Notes: a model not told the origin generated them from the sequence alone. A DNA stretch of 64,000 bases from Candidatus Nitrosopumilus sp. (GCA_003331425.1 QOOS01000004.1:38006-102005), one strand, 5' to 3'. Positions 39,402 through 49,161 are shown, counted from the stretch's first letter. Numbers and translations are program-made.

Positions 39402-39803
39402 GTGATTATTTTGGTTGGATTATTTAGTAAAACACCTGAAGATATTGAATTTAAAAAGAACATTGACCAATTTAAGAAATTTAAAAAACTTGTTAAAAAG
39501 AAAAAATACCCTGAAGCCTTGAAATTGGGTTTAGATTATTTAGAGAAAGTACCCTACAATCATGATGCATTATTTACTATTGGAGGCATCTATTATCTGA
39601 AAAATAAACATCGTACTGCAATATCTTATTTTGACAGGGCTCTAGAGACTGGAGATACTGATGTTGAAGTTTTATTATTAAAGGCATATGCACATCAAAA
39701 ATTGCAAGAAAATGAAATTTCAATTGATTGTTGCAAAAAAATTCAAAATATTGATCCTAAAAATAAATCTATGATTAATTTACTATCCGAACTAAATTCC
39801 TAG
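39402..39803 (+). CDS. TPR-repeat protein
   Basis: ALFTIGGIYYLKNKHRTAISYFDRALETGDTDVEVLLLKAYAHQKL TPR pattern. Confidence 0.75.
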   Translation: MIILVGLFSKTPEDIEFKKNIDQFKKFKKLVKKKKYPEALKLGLDYLEKVPYNHDALFTIGGIYYLKNKHRTAISYFDRALETGDTDVEVLLLKAYAHQKLQENEISIDCCKKIQNIDPKNKSMINLLSELNS

Positions 39804-40615
39804 ATTTCTAAACTAAAATCAATTCCTTTAACTGAATTTGTTATACTTCCGATTGAGATAATATCAACTCCTGTCTTGCCGTATTTTGAAATATTTTTAG
39901 AATTAATTCCTCCTGATGCTTCTAACAAAACATTATTTCGTAATTTTTTATTTTTTAAAACTTTGATTGTTTTGGTAATTTGATTTGGAGAAAAGTTGTC
40001 TAACATGATAATTGTCGCACCTTTTTCTGCAGCAAGAACTGCATCCTCTGTATTTTCAACTTCCACTTCAAATTTCTTATATTTTTTCTTAGTTTTGTTA
40101 ATTAATGATAATAGTGATTGTTCTGCAGCTATGTGATTGTCTTTAATCATTACCATTTCGTCTAATCTTAATCTGTGTCTTTCTCCACCTCCTATCTTAA
40201 CAGCTTCTTTATCGAAATATCTTAATCCTGGTGCGGTTTTTCTAGTCGCATACAATTTTGTTTTCTTTGGAATTTTTTTTACGAGTTCATTTGTCTGTGT
40301 TGCAATTCCGCTCATTCTTGTGAGTATATTTAATGCAGTTCGTTCACATGTCAAAATTTTATCTGCATTTCCTGTAATTTCAATTATATCTTGATTAGGT
40401 TTTATTTTTGTTCCATCTTTAGTTATGATTTTTGCTTTACATCCTTTAATGGCAAAAATTTCCTTGGCATATTTTGTGCCTGCAACAATGGCATTTTCTC
40501 TTGAAATTATTTTTACTACAATTTTCTTTTTTGATAATAATTGACTTGTGATATCTCCTTTGCCGATATCTTCGGCAAGAAACTGTGATAATTGCTTTTT
40601 TGGATTAAATGACAA
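39800..40615 (-). CDS. nadC: Nicotinate-nucleotide pyrophosphorylase (carboxylating)
   Basis: EDIGKGDITSQLL, RTALNILTRMSGIATQT, TRKTAPGLRYFDKEAVKIGGGERHRLRLDEMVMIKDNHI. Confidence 0.95.
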   Translation of the reverse strand: MSFNPKKQLSQFLAEDIGKGDITSQLLSKKKIVVKIISRENAIVAGTKYAKEIFAIKGCKAKIITKDGTKIKPNQDIIEITGNADKILTCERTALNILTRMSGIATQTNELVKKIPKKTKLYATRKTAPGLRYFDKEAVKIGGGERHRLRLDEMVMIKDNHIAAEQSLLSLINKTKKKYKKFEVEVENTEDAVLAAEKGATIIMLDNFSPNQITKTIKVLKNKKLRNNVLLEASGGINSKNISKYGKTGVDIISIGSITNSVKGIDFSLEI

Positions 40616-40659
40616 TGTTATGATTAATGTTATTATGATTTTAAAGATTTAGAATTTTT

Positions 40660-40848
40660 CTATGTTACTTTAATTGCATATTTGCCTTTTTGTGTTATGT
40701 TTAATGTATCTGCAATTTTTGAGTCTGTTGGATTAACTACTAGTACAACTCCATTCCAATCTGGTGTTAAGTCTGATGATTTACAAGTTGGACAAACTTT
40801 TTCTGTTGTAACACGTTTACATTTTCTGCATGCCATTTCTCGTGCCAT
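40660..40848 (-). CDS. rpoE2: DNA-directed RNA polymerase subunit E'' (RpoE2 / Spt4-like)
   Basis: CRKCKRVTTEKVCPTCKSSDLTPDWNGVVLVVNP. Confidence 0.93.
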   Translation of the reverse strand: MAREMACRKCKRVTTEKVCPTCKSSDLTPDWNGVVLVVNPTDSKIADTLNITQKGKYAIKVT

Positions 40849-40849
40849 T

Positions 40850-41443
40850 TTAACTAGCCTCTACTTTTTCTTCTTTTGCAGGTTCACTTGAACCTCCAGC
40901 TTTTTTAATTTCTTCTTCAATCCACTCATCTGCACCTAAGAATGGTTGTCTACAAGTAATACCAATTTTACCCATTGCAGCAGCTTTTCCTAATGACACA
41001 GCTGTAATTCTTGCACGCAATGTTGAACCAACTTTCAAAGTTCTTCCACTTTGATTTGCTAAAATTAATCCCATCTTGACATCACTCTTTAGATAATCAT
41101 CCATAACTTGTGATAAGTGTAGTAATGCATCTGTTGGACCGATTCTTACAAATGCACCAAAGTCTGTAATGTCTACAATTTCACCTTGAACAATTTCTTG
41201 TAATTTTGGATAAAATGTTAAAGCTTCGAATTGTACTTTGTGGAATGTTCCTCCATCTCCTGCAATCATTTTTCCCATTTCGTCGACTTTAGCATCTAAA
41301 ATCATGATGATGTAACCTAATTCGGCATTAATCATACTCTCGTATTTTTCTTTGAGAATGTTTATTGCTGCTTTTTTGAGCGTAGTTCCAAATAAGCTTG
41401 GAGGTATCCTAACGACATCAACTAGGGTAGATATAGAAAACAA
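40850..41443 (-). CDS. rpo7: DNA-directed RNA polymerase subunit Rpo7/E'
   Basis: VVRIPPSLFG...EIVQGEIVDITDFGAFVRIGPTDALLHLSQV (S1 domain). Confidence 0.93.
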   Translation of the reverse strand: MFSISTLVDVVRIPPSLFGTTLKKAAINILKEKYESMINAELGYIIMILDAKVDEMGKMIAGDGGTFHKVQFEALTFYPKLQEIVQGEIVDITDFGAFVRIGPTDALLHLSQVMDDYLKSDVKMGLILANQSGRTLKVGSTLRARITAVSLGKAAAMGKIGITCRQPFLGADEWIEEEIKKAGGSSEPAKEEKVEAS

Positions 41444-41589
41444 ATGTATTTTTTTTCTTGAATTTCAATTTATGAATCTTTGGGTGATTTGGCTTGAATT
41501 TCTAAAGATTTTGATGATTTTTGAAAAAATTTACAATTTTTTTCCATGTCCAACTTACTTTAAATATCGTATTTTGACTTTTTTATCCA

Positions 41590-42714
41590 ATGGTTGCTAT
41601 AGATCAAGTTCTTGAAAAATTAAGTACTGTAATTGATCCTGATTTGAAAAAAGATATTGTTTCTATGGGAATGATTAAAGATTTAGAGCTTAATGATGGT
41701 AATCTAAAATTCACTTTAGAATTAACTACTCCTGCATGCCCTTTCAATGTAGAAATTGAAGATGATGTAAGAAAGGCAATTGCTGAACTATCTGACTTGA
41801 AGAATTTTGATTTGAATGTAACTGCAAAGGTAATGGAAGGTCGTTCACTTGAAGCAGATACCCAAATGGCAACTGTCAAAAATATTATCGGCGTTGCCAG
41901 TGGTAAAGGTGGTGTAGGAAAGTCTACTGTATCATTAAACTTAGCTCTTGCATTATCTCAAACTGGAGCTAAAGTTGGATTACTTGATGCAGATATCTAT
42001 GGACCTAGTATTCCTTTGATGTTGGGAATGAAAGATGGTTCAATGGAAGTTGAAGATAACAAACTTCAACCTGCAGATGTAAATGGATTAAAAGTAGTAT
42101 CTTTTGGTTTTTTTGCAGATCAATCTAATCAAGCTGCAATTTATCGTGGTCCTATTATTTCTGGAATTTTAAAACAATTTTTAGTTGATACTAACTGGTC
42201 TGAACTAGATTATCTAATTGTTGATCTTCCGCCTGGAACTGGTGATATTCCGCTAACTCTTGCACAAACAATTCCAATTACTGGAATTCTTGTAATCACT
42301 ACTCCTCAAGATGTTGCAAGTAATGTTGCAGTGAAAGCAGTTTCAATGTTTGAAAAACTTAATGTTCCAATAATAGGTGTAATTGAAAATATGAGTCATT
42401 TTATTTGTCCAAAATGTGATGACAAACATTACATATTTGGAAACGGTGGTGCTAAAAAAATTAGTGAACAATTTAAAATTCCATTTTTGGGTGAAATTCC
42501 ATTAAATTATGGAATTATGTCTGGTTCAGATTCTGGAAAGCCAATTATGAATACAAATACTGATTCACCAAGTGCTGAAGCATTTCGTGCTAGTGCAAAA
42601 AATGTAGCTGCTCAATGTAGTATTATTGCATCTAATTTACAAGAAGAAATGGAATCTGAATCTGGTGAATCTGAATCATCTGATGAAGATTCTACAAATA
42701 ACGGCACTTCTTAA
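41590..42714 (+). CDS. Mrp/ApbC/NBP35-family iron-sulfur cluster carrier ATPase (with N-terminal MIP18 domain)
   Basis: N-term VIDPDLKKDIVSMGMIKDL; P-loop SGKGGVGKSTVSLNLALALS. Confidence 0.92.
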   Translation: MVAIDQVLEKLSTVIDPDLKKDIVSMGMIKDLELNDGNLKFTLELTTPACPFNVEIEDDVRKAIAELSDLKNFDLNVTAKVMEGRSLEADTQMATVKNIIGVASGKGGVGKSTVSLNLALALSQTGAKVGLLDADIYGPSIPLMLGMKDGSMEVEDNKLQPADVNGLKVVSFGFFADQSNQAAIYRGPIISGILKQFLVDTNWSELDYLIVDLPPGTGDIPLTLAQTIPITGILVITTPQDVASNVAVKAVSMFEKLNVPIIGVIENMSHFICPKCDDKHYIFGNGGAKKISEQFKIPFLGEIPLNYGIMSGSDSGKPIMNTNTDSPSAEAFRASAKNVAAQCSIIASNLQEEMESESGESESSDEDSTNNGTS

Positions 42715-42725
42715 TTGAGATTCCT

Positions 42726-43220
42726 GTGAAATTACCTGATTCTCTTAGAGACCAATTCAAAACTCCTTTAGGTGTATTATTGCCAATTGGAGAAGATAAT
42801 AAAGAAAATATTCAAAAATATCTTTCAAAAAATTCCTATGTCGTAACTGTTGGAGATCAAACTACTGAAAAAATGATTAACTTTGGTTTAATTCCCTCTT
42901 TGCAAATTATTGATGGTTTTGAAAAAAGACAAAAACGTGATTTGCCAAAACTTGGAAGTGCAACTGAATTAAAAATTGATAATCCTGCAACTGAAATCAC
43001 TGTAGAAAGTGTTGAGATGATCAAAAAAGCATTTTCTATGACTTCTCCTGTGCGAATAACTGTATTTGGTGAAGAGGATTTGTTAGTGCTTCCTGTTTGT
43101 ATTCATGCTCCTGATAACTCAATAGTGTTGTATGGTCAGCCAAATGAGGGGCTTGTTTTAGTTGAAATTACTACAGAAATTAGAAATAAAGCACAAACAT
43201 TACTTGATCTAATGAACTAA
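42726..43220 (+). CDS. GTP-dependent dephospho-CoA kinase (DUF359 family)
   Basis: VVTVGDQTTEKMINFGLIPSLQIIDGFEKRQKR; GEEDLLVLPVCIHAP. Confidence 0.88.
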   Translation: MKLPDSLRDQFKTPLGVLLPIGEDNKENIQKYLSKNSYVVTVGDQTTEKMINFGLIPSLQIIDGFEKRQKRDLPKLGSATELKIDNPATEITVESVEMIKKAFSMTSPVRITVFGEEDLLVLPVCIHAPDNSIVLYGQPNEGLVLVEITTEIRNKAQTLLDLMN

Positions 43221-43282
43221 TGGGGTGTGATGAGACGGTGGCTGTATGATTCGTGATTACCCCACATAACCTCTGACCCTAT
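43221..43282 (+). ncRNA. Candidate C/D box (sno-like) sRNA
   Basis: ggg-GTGATGA(43227-43233)-gacggtgg-CTGT-atgattc-GTGATTA-ccccacataacct-CTGA(43273-43276)-ccc: C, degenerate D', C' and D boxes, about 50 nt span, short GGG/CCC terminal stem; intergenic. Confidence 0.6.
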
Positions 43283-43371
43283 TTATTCATAATTTTACGA
43301 AATCAAAATCAACCAATCGTCTTACAAGAATTGACATTTCAAGATAAAGATGGATTACTTTACGATAAACT

Positions 43372-43749
43372 ATGAAACTTGATGATGATCTAAAGTTACA
43401 AATTTTAGAAAAAGTTGGAATCTATTCTCAAAGATTTTCAATTCCTGAACCTGTAATTTTATTGACTACAAAAGAAGTACTTGATGCCCCTAGAGAAAAG
43501 ACTGAAGGTCGACGTACATCTGCTTACAAGTATTACGGGGTTTCTTATTTACAACATAATTTGGTTTTTCTCAATATTAGAAAAATTCCTGATGAAAAAA
43601 CTCTTGAAAATACTCTAGTTCATGAATTAATTCATATGCGATTCCCTTATCTTGCACATGGAAAGAGATTCAATAAATTAGTTAGACAAGGATTGAGAGG
43701 AAAAACATTTTCCCCTTATAAAAAAAGAAGTAAAACCCCTTCTTTTTGA
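43372..43749 (+). CDS. SprT-like zinc metalloprotease-type protein
   Basis: NTLVHELIHMRFPYLAHGKRFNKL: HExxH plus downstream H. Confidence 0.75.
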   Translation: MKLDDDLKLQILEKVGIYSQRFSIPEPVILLTTKEVLDAPREKTEGRRTSAYKYYGVSYLQHNLVFLNIRKIPDEKTLENTLVHELIHMRFPYLAHGKRFNKLVRQGLRGKTFSPYKKRSKTPSF

Positions 43750-45824
43750 TTAATACTTTTAAGATTGAAATAAATCAATATACTGTGGATATTTCTGAGG
43801 TTTTACCTTTCATAGCTGGTATTGCGTCTTTTCTTGTAGCTGGTGGTTTAGTTGCTTGGATTACCAAACAACCTTCTGGTAGCAAAGAAATGATGGATAT
43901 CTCAAATGCTGTAAAAGAAGGAGCTTCTGCATTTTTAAGACGTGAAATGAAAATTATTGTTCCTGTTGCAATTGCACTTTCAGTCATTATTGGAGCCTTT
44001 TTACAACCGTCAAATGGAATAGCATTTGCAGTTGGTGCAGCATTATCTGCAGTTGCAGGAATTATTTCATTAAAAATTACAGTAAAAGCAGCAGTAAGAG
44101 CTGCAAATCTAAGTAGTGAAGGTCTTGGAAAAACATTTGCTATGGCATTCAGGGGTGGAGCCACCGTTGGATTAGCCGTACCTGCAATGGCACTTTTGGC
44201 AATCACTGGTTTGTATTTGATTTACCCTGATCCAATTACAATTGCAGGAGTGGGAATTGGTGCCAGTCTAATTGCATTATTCATTAGAATTGGTGGTGGT
44301 ATTTTTACAAAGGCTGCTGATATGGGTGCTGATTTAGTAGGTAAAGTAGAAGCAAATATTCCTGAAGATGATCCTAGAAATCCTGCTACTATTGCCGATA
44401 ATGTTGGTGATAATGTTGGCGATGCAGCTGGAATGGGTTCTGATGTTTATGAATCTTATATCGTAACAATACTTGCAGCATTACTAATTGCTGCATTAAT
44501 TGGTGCACCAAACTTTTTCCTTTATCCAATTTTAATTGGTTCTTCTGGAATGATTGCATCCATTATTGGTGTTGTAATTGTTGGTTCAAAAGGTGTAACT
44601 GATGTCATGAAACCCCTCAATCGTTCATTCTATGTTTCAGCAGCAATTGCAATTGCATTAAACTATGTTTTCATTACACAATTTATTGAACAATCTTCAA
44701 CTGCACTTGCTTTATTTGGCACAACTGTAATTGGTGTAATACTAGTTCCTGTAATTCAAAAAATTACTGATAATTATACTAGTTACAAAAAAGGTCCAGT
44801 TAAAGAAATTGCAGATTCTGCAAAATGGGGATATGCATCATTAACATTAATGGGAATAATCAAAGGAATGCAATCAACTGGACCATTCATGATTGCATTA
44901 GTTGTTGCAATTATCATCTCATACTCTATTGCTTCTTCTGCAGCTCCTGAAGGTGCAGATCCAGTACTTTATGGAATTTTTGGAACTTCTTTGACTGCAA
45001 TGGCAATGTTGAGTCTTGCTGGAATAGTTCTAAGTATTGATGCATTTGGTCCAATTGCTGATAATGCAGGAGGAATTGTTGAAATGACTGGAATGGGTGA
45101 AGAAAATAGAAAAGTTACTGACGAAATTGATGCCGTTGGAAATACAACAAAAGCTGTCACAAAGGGATTTGCGATAGCTAGTGCTGCCCTGGCTGCATTA
45201 GCTATGATTCAAGCTTTTCAATTTGAAGCAGCCCATATTTTTGAAGGAGTTTTGGAATTAAATTATAGTTTAACAAATCCTGCAATAATTGTTGGATTGT
45301 TAGTTGGTGGTCTAATTCCATTTATTATAACTGGACAATTGATCAATGGTGTTTCAAGAGCTGCAGGTAAAATGGTAGATGAAGTTAGAAGACAATTCAA
45401 AGCTGATCCTGGTATTCTTGCAGGAACTTCAAAACCTGATTATGCAAAGTGTGTTGATATTGCAACTGTTGCTTCAATTAGAGAATTATGGAAACCTGCA
45501 ATTGTTGCAATTATTTCACCTATAATTTTGGGAATTTTACTGGGTCCTACTGCAGTTGCTGGTTTGTTAATGGGTGCAGTTGTAACTGGAATTTTACTAG
45601 CATATCATTTAGCAAATACTGGTGGTGCATGGGATAATGCAAAGAAATTGGTTGAAATGAAAGGTGAGAAAGGTTCTGAAGTCCATAAAGTTGCAGTGGT
45701 TGGTGATATTATTGGTGATCCTTACAAAGATACCGCAGGACCTGCACTAAATACTGTGATTAAATTACTTAATACAATAGCAATTGTATTTGTATCTGCA
45801 TTTGTAGCAATTCTTTCAATTTAA
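43746..45824 (+). CDS. hppA: Membrane-bound ion-translocating pyrophosphatase
   Basis: ADMGADLVGKVEANIPEDDPRNPATIADNVGDNVGD; VGDIIGDPYKDTAGPALN. Confidence 0.96.
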   Translation: MINTFKIEINQYTVDISEVLPFIAGIASFLVAGGLVAWITKQPSGSKEMMDISNAVKEGASAFLRREMKIIVPVAIALSVIIGAFLQPSNGIAFAVGAALSAVAGIISLKITVKAAVRAANLSSEGLGKTFAMAFRGGATVGLAVPAMALLAITGLYLIYPDPITIAGVGIGASLIALFIRIGGGIFTKAADMGADLVGKVEANIPEDDPRNPATIADNVGDNVGDAAGMGSDVYESYIVTILAALLIAALIGAPNFFLYPILIGSSGMIASIIGVVIVGSKGVTDVMKPLNRSFYVSAAIAIALNYVFITQFIEQSSTALALFGTTVIGVILVPVIQKITDNYTSYKKGPVKEIADSAKWGYASLTLMGIIKGMQSTGPFMIALVVAIIISYSIASSAAPEGADPVLYGIFGTSLTAMAMLSLAGIVLSIDAFGPIADNAGGIVEMTGMGEENRKVTDEIDAVGNTTKAVTKGFAIASAALAALAMIQAFQFEAAHIFEGVLELNYSLTNPAIIVGLLVGGLIPFIITGQLINGVSRAAGKMVDEVRRQFKADPGILAGTSKPDYAKCVDIATVASIRELWKPAIVAIISPIILGILLGPTAVAGLLMGAVVTGILLAYHLANTGGAWDNAKKLVEMKGEKGSEVHKVAVVGDIIGDPYKDTAGPALNTVIKLLNTIAIVFVSAFVAILSI

Positions 45825-45829
45825 AAATT

Positions 45830-46006
45830 TTAATCAATACTCAAAGTCATATCTAATTCATCAACTTGTGCTTGAATGGCTTTTTGTAAAGTTTGATTAT
45901 GCTTGCTACAAAATTTAAAATAATCATCTGCTGTTTGAAAACAACCACAAATCCACTCTGTTTTTTTGTCTCCTTCAATTGTGCCTTTTGAATATTTTTT
46001 ATTCAT
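45830..46006 (-). CDS. Small hypothetical protein (58 aa)
   Basis: Hand translation MNKKYSKGTIEGDKKTEWICGCFQTADDYFKFCSKHNQTLQKAIQAQVDELDMTLSID*; below track cutoff, no competing ORF. Confidence 0.5.
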   Translation of the reverse strand: MNKKYSKGTIEGDKKTEWICGCFQTADDYFKFCSKHNQTLQKAIQAQVDELDMTLSID

Positions 46007-46059
46007 AAATTATGTTGTAATTTCTTCTAAAAATATTTTTTTAAAAAAGAAAAAAATGT

Positions 46060-46317
46060 TTAAGGACAGCCTTCCATTTTTTGAATGAAATAACCTTTTT
46101 CCTTAATTGCCTGTTCTACAGGCTCTGGACAAGATTGTGAGTGGCAAAATGTACATTCGTTTTGTGTCATTTGTGCTTCTCCTTCTCCTATCTCTTTCAA
46201 CCATTCTTTACCATACTCGATGGCTTTAGGATGATCTTTTTCACCTGTAATTACATCAAAGTGCATTGTGTGACCGTCTGCTGCTTTGACATAAGTGTCG
46301 TATACGTGAATTTCCAT
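46060..46317 (-). CDS. DUF2024-like small protein
   Basis: MEIHVYDTYVKAADGHTMHFDVITGEKDHPKAIEYGKEWL...CTFCHSQSCP. Confidence 0.72.
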   Translation of the reverse strand: MEIHVYDTYVKAADGHTMHFDVITGEKDHPKAIEYGKEWLKEIGEGEAQMTQNECTFCHSQSCPEPVEQAIKEKGYFIQKMEGCP

Positions 46318-46384
46318 ATTTTTTGTTAAAAAAAGGGATATTTAATCCCAAAGATGATTCTACACCCTTGAATTTTTTATTTTG

Positions 46385-46777
46385 TTATTTTTCTTCAATT
46401 GGAATCTCTATACTGTCTGATTCTAGAATAAATGCTTTGAAATTTTTGTTGATTCCTGAATAGATTATCCATACTACTGGATTACTTTGCATAAATTTTT
46501 TATCTGTATTTGAAGGAAATGCCTCTGAATTTGGATGTGAGTGGAATATTCCTATTACTTCAATTTTTTTGTCTTCGGCAATTTTGTATGCCTCTATCAA
46601 TTGTTCATTTGAAATTGTAAAATTTATTGGCGATTCATCAATATTTTTTGTTAAAAAAACCTCTTCAATTTTGTTTTCTTTTCCAAATAATATTGCACAT
46701 GCTTCGTTAGGTTTTTGGTTTTCTGAATGTTGTACAAGAATTTTTTTATCTGATTGTTTTAAAATAATTTTCTGCAA
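46385..46777 (-). CDS. JAMM/MPN (Mov34-type) metalloprotease-like protein
   Basis: EVIGIFHSHPNSEAFPSNTDKKFM: HxHx(n)PSxxD JAMM motif. Confidence 0.88.
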   Translation of the reverse strand: MQKIILKQSDKKILVQHSENQKPNEACAILFGKENKIEEVFLTKNIDESPINFTISNEQLIEAYKIAEDKKIEVIGIFHSHPNSEAFPSNTDKKFMQSNPVVWIIYSGINKNFKAFILESDSIEIPIEEK

Positions 46778-46779
46778 AT

Positions 46780-47871
46780 CTATTCTACGTTAACTGTTCC
46801 AATCATCCATGGATGTAAAATACAATAGTACTCAAAGTTACCAGCTTCAGTAAATGTGAATTCATAAGTATCTCCCAAGTTTAATATCTGTGAATCAAAT
46901 ACTCCATCTGCACCGTCTGCTGGACTTCCAGATGTTGCAGTATGCATTGCAGCATCTTCATTAACCCATTCGATTGGTGTTCCTACTGAAATGTTAATTA
47001 CTTCTGGGTCATAGTAAATTCTTCCATCTTCTGGAATTGCAGCTCCTTCTGGAATAATTATTTTAGTTGCCTCTTTTGGAGCTTCAATAACTAAAGTTGC
47101 AATCATCCATGGATGTACAATACACAAGTATTCGTATTCGCCAACTTCTAAGTTAGTTGTATCTAAAGAATATGTTTCTCCTTCACTAATTAAACTAGAA
47201 TCAAATGTCTCTCCATAATCAGATGCACTAGTAACTGTATGTGGTGCAACATCTGCGTTTGTCCATACAACTGTATGACCTTGTGTTACAATTGCTCTAT
47301 CTGGATCATAATCTGGATTTCCTTCTTGTGCTGAATCTTTGAGAATTTCAATTGCAAAAATTTGTCCGGCTGGAACATCTTCCATTGCTTCTTCATCAAT
47401 TAATTCTTCAGCTAACTCTGCTTCACTTTCGCTCATTGAACCAGCTGTAATCCAAATAACTAATCCGCTAGCAACTGCTAATCCTAATACTAAACCAATT
47501 GGTTTGATACTTCCTGGTTTTTTCATTGCTATCCATGCAACTCCTGCAGATGGAAGTGCAATTGCTAGTATGACAAGAATTAATGAAAATGTGTAATCTG
47601 AAGAATTCATTGTACTTAATGCATAAAGTCCAAATCCTATTGAAATAGCAACAATAACTAAAGTTGTAATTTTAGCCCTGTTACTAGTTGATACTCCACC
47701 ATCCAGAATACCTGCTGCTGTGAAAATTAGTCCTACAAACATTGTTAGACCTGTTAGTGCGTGCATTCCATCGATGAATGTGTGTGCAATTCCTGCATAT
47801 GATAAAATGAGACCAGCTAATCCTACGCCTGTAAGGCCCATACCTGGCATTAATAGGTCCCAATTACTCAT
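46780..47871 (-). CDS. Multi-TM membrane protein with two C-terminal cupredoxin domains
   Basis: Several N-terminal TM segments, then HTVTSASDYG...YLCIVHPWMIATLVIE and HTATSGSPAD...YYCILHPWMIGTVNVE. Confidence 0.88.
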   Translation of the reverse strand: MSNWDLLMPGMGLTGVGLAGLILSYAGIAHTFIDGMHALTGLTMFVGLIFTAAGILDGGVSTSNRAKITTLVIVAISIGFGLYALSTMNSSDYTFSLILVILAIALPSAGVAWIAMKKPGSIKPIGLVLGLAVASGLVIWITAGSMSESEAELAEELIDEEAMEDVPAGQIFAIEILKDSAQEGNPDYDPDRAIVTQGHTVVWTNADVAPHTVTSASDYGETFDSSLISEGETYSLDTTNLEVGEYEYLCIVHPWMIATLVIEAPKEATKIIIPEGAAIPEDGRIYYDPEVINISVGTPIEWVNEDAAMHTATSGSPADGADGVFDSQILNLGDTYEFTFTEAGNFEYYCILHPWMIGTVNVE

Positions 47872-47966
47872 TAAAATAAGCTGGTAAGAGTGAGATACTT
47901 ATTCCTTTTGAAATATAATGGATCTACAACAAGGAATAAAACGGCTTTGAAACTGGGTAGAGTGAA

Positions 47967-48854
47967 TTGGGAATTAATGAAATAATAGAAATATCGAAAC
48001 CAAGAATAGTAGTTCTGTTAGTTATTACTGCAGTTACATCCATGTATGCTGCAAGTAAATTAGTTACAGGAGCATCTCAACTTGATTATTTGGATTATTT
48101 GCATATTATAGTTGCAGGAGCATTGGCATCAGCTGGCTCTAGTGCTCTAAATCACTATTATGATAAAGACATTGATCCTAAAATGAGTAGAACAAGTTCT
48201 AGACCTATTCCTTCTGGAAGAATGGCTGCATCACATGTTTTGTTATATGGATTAGCTGTAAGCTGTATTTCTGTAATTTACGGATTCTTTGCACTTAATG
48301 CGATATCTGCATTTTTTATTGCATTAGGAATATTCTCTTACGTTATAATTTACACAGTTTGGCTAAAACGTAGAAACACTTCCAATATTGTAATTGGTGG
48401 AATTGCTGGTAGCGCTGCAGCTTGGGCAGGATGGGCAGCTGCAACTGGTAGTATGGATTTATTGGGATTCTTAGTTGGCTTTTTAGTATTTGTTTGGACA
48501 CCTTCCCACTTTTGGTGCCTTGCAATGAAAATTAAAGATGAATATGCACAGGCTGAAGTTCCAATGTTACCTGTTGTGATTGGAATGCAAAAAACATCTA
48601 AATTCATTTTGGGTAATACTTTAATTTTAATTCCTTACTCTCTGTTACTTGTATTGATTCCAGATGGATTGGGAATTGTTTACACAGTCATTGCATCTGT
48701 ATCTGGTGGTTTGATGTTGGTATATCATTACAAATTAACAAAAACCCCTACATCTGAATTTGCTTGGAAAGCATACAAAGTAACTGCACCTTATTTGACA
48801 ATTATTTTTGTAGCAGTTGCATTAGATGCAGCATTTCATTTTCCTTTAATCTAA
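47967..48854 (+). CDS. ctaB: Protoheme IX farnesyltransferase (heme O synthase)
   Basis: NHYYDKDIDPKMSRTSSRPIPSGRM; WTPSHFWCLAMKIKDEY. Confidence 0.94.
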   Translation: MGINEIIEISKPRIVVLLVITAVTSMYAASKLVTGASQLDYLDYLHIIVAGALASAGSSALNHYYDKDIDPKMSRTSSRPIPSGRMAASHVLLYGLAVSCISVIYGFFALNAISAFFIALGIFSYVIIYTVWLKRRNTSNIVIGGIAGSAAAWAGWAAATGSMDLLGFLVGFLVFVWTPSHFWCLAMKIKDEYAQAEVPMLPVVIGMQKTSKFILGNTLILIPYSLLLVLIPDGLGIVYTVIASVSGGLMLVYHYKLTKTPTSEFAWKAYKVTAPYLTIIFVAVALDAAFHFPLI

Positions 48855-48862
48855 TTTTTTAA

Positions 48863-49159
48863 TTATTTATCTACGCCTGGAAAACTTGCTTCGTAATCTT
48901 TTTCCATTACTTCTTTATTCTGTTTTTCTATAGGATCCTCTTCTTTTTCAATTACTGCAACCTCTATTCTTCTTTCATCTTTAGTAAACCATGCGACTTT
49001 GATTAATCCTAATATTTCCAAATCTAAAAGTAATTTGTTAAATTTATCTTCTGGTAAATTTAAGCCGTCTTTTGTTAAACTCTTGTAAAGTTCTACATCT
49101 GTTAACGAGTTAGATTCTTTAATTTTTTCAAATATTTGATTTCTTAATGGGATTGTCAT
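48863..49159 (-). CDS. Small winged-helix-like hypothetical protein
   Basis: 98 aa; VELYKSLTKDGLNLPEDKFNKLLLDLEILGLIKVAWF pattern; downstream of Cdc48. Confidence 0.6.
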   Translation of the reverse strand: MTIPLRNQIFEKIKESNSLTDVELYKSLTKDGLNLPEDKFNKLLLDLEILGLIKVAWFTKDERRIEVAVIEKEEDPIEKQNKEVMEKDYEASFPGVDK

Positions 49160-49161
49160 GA

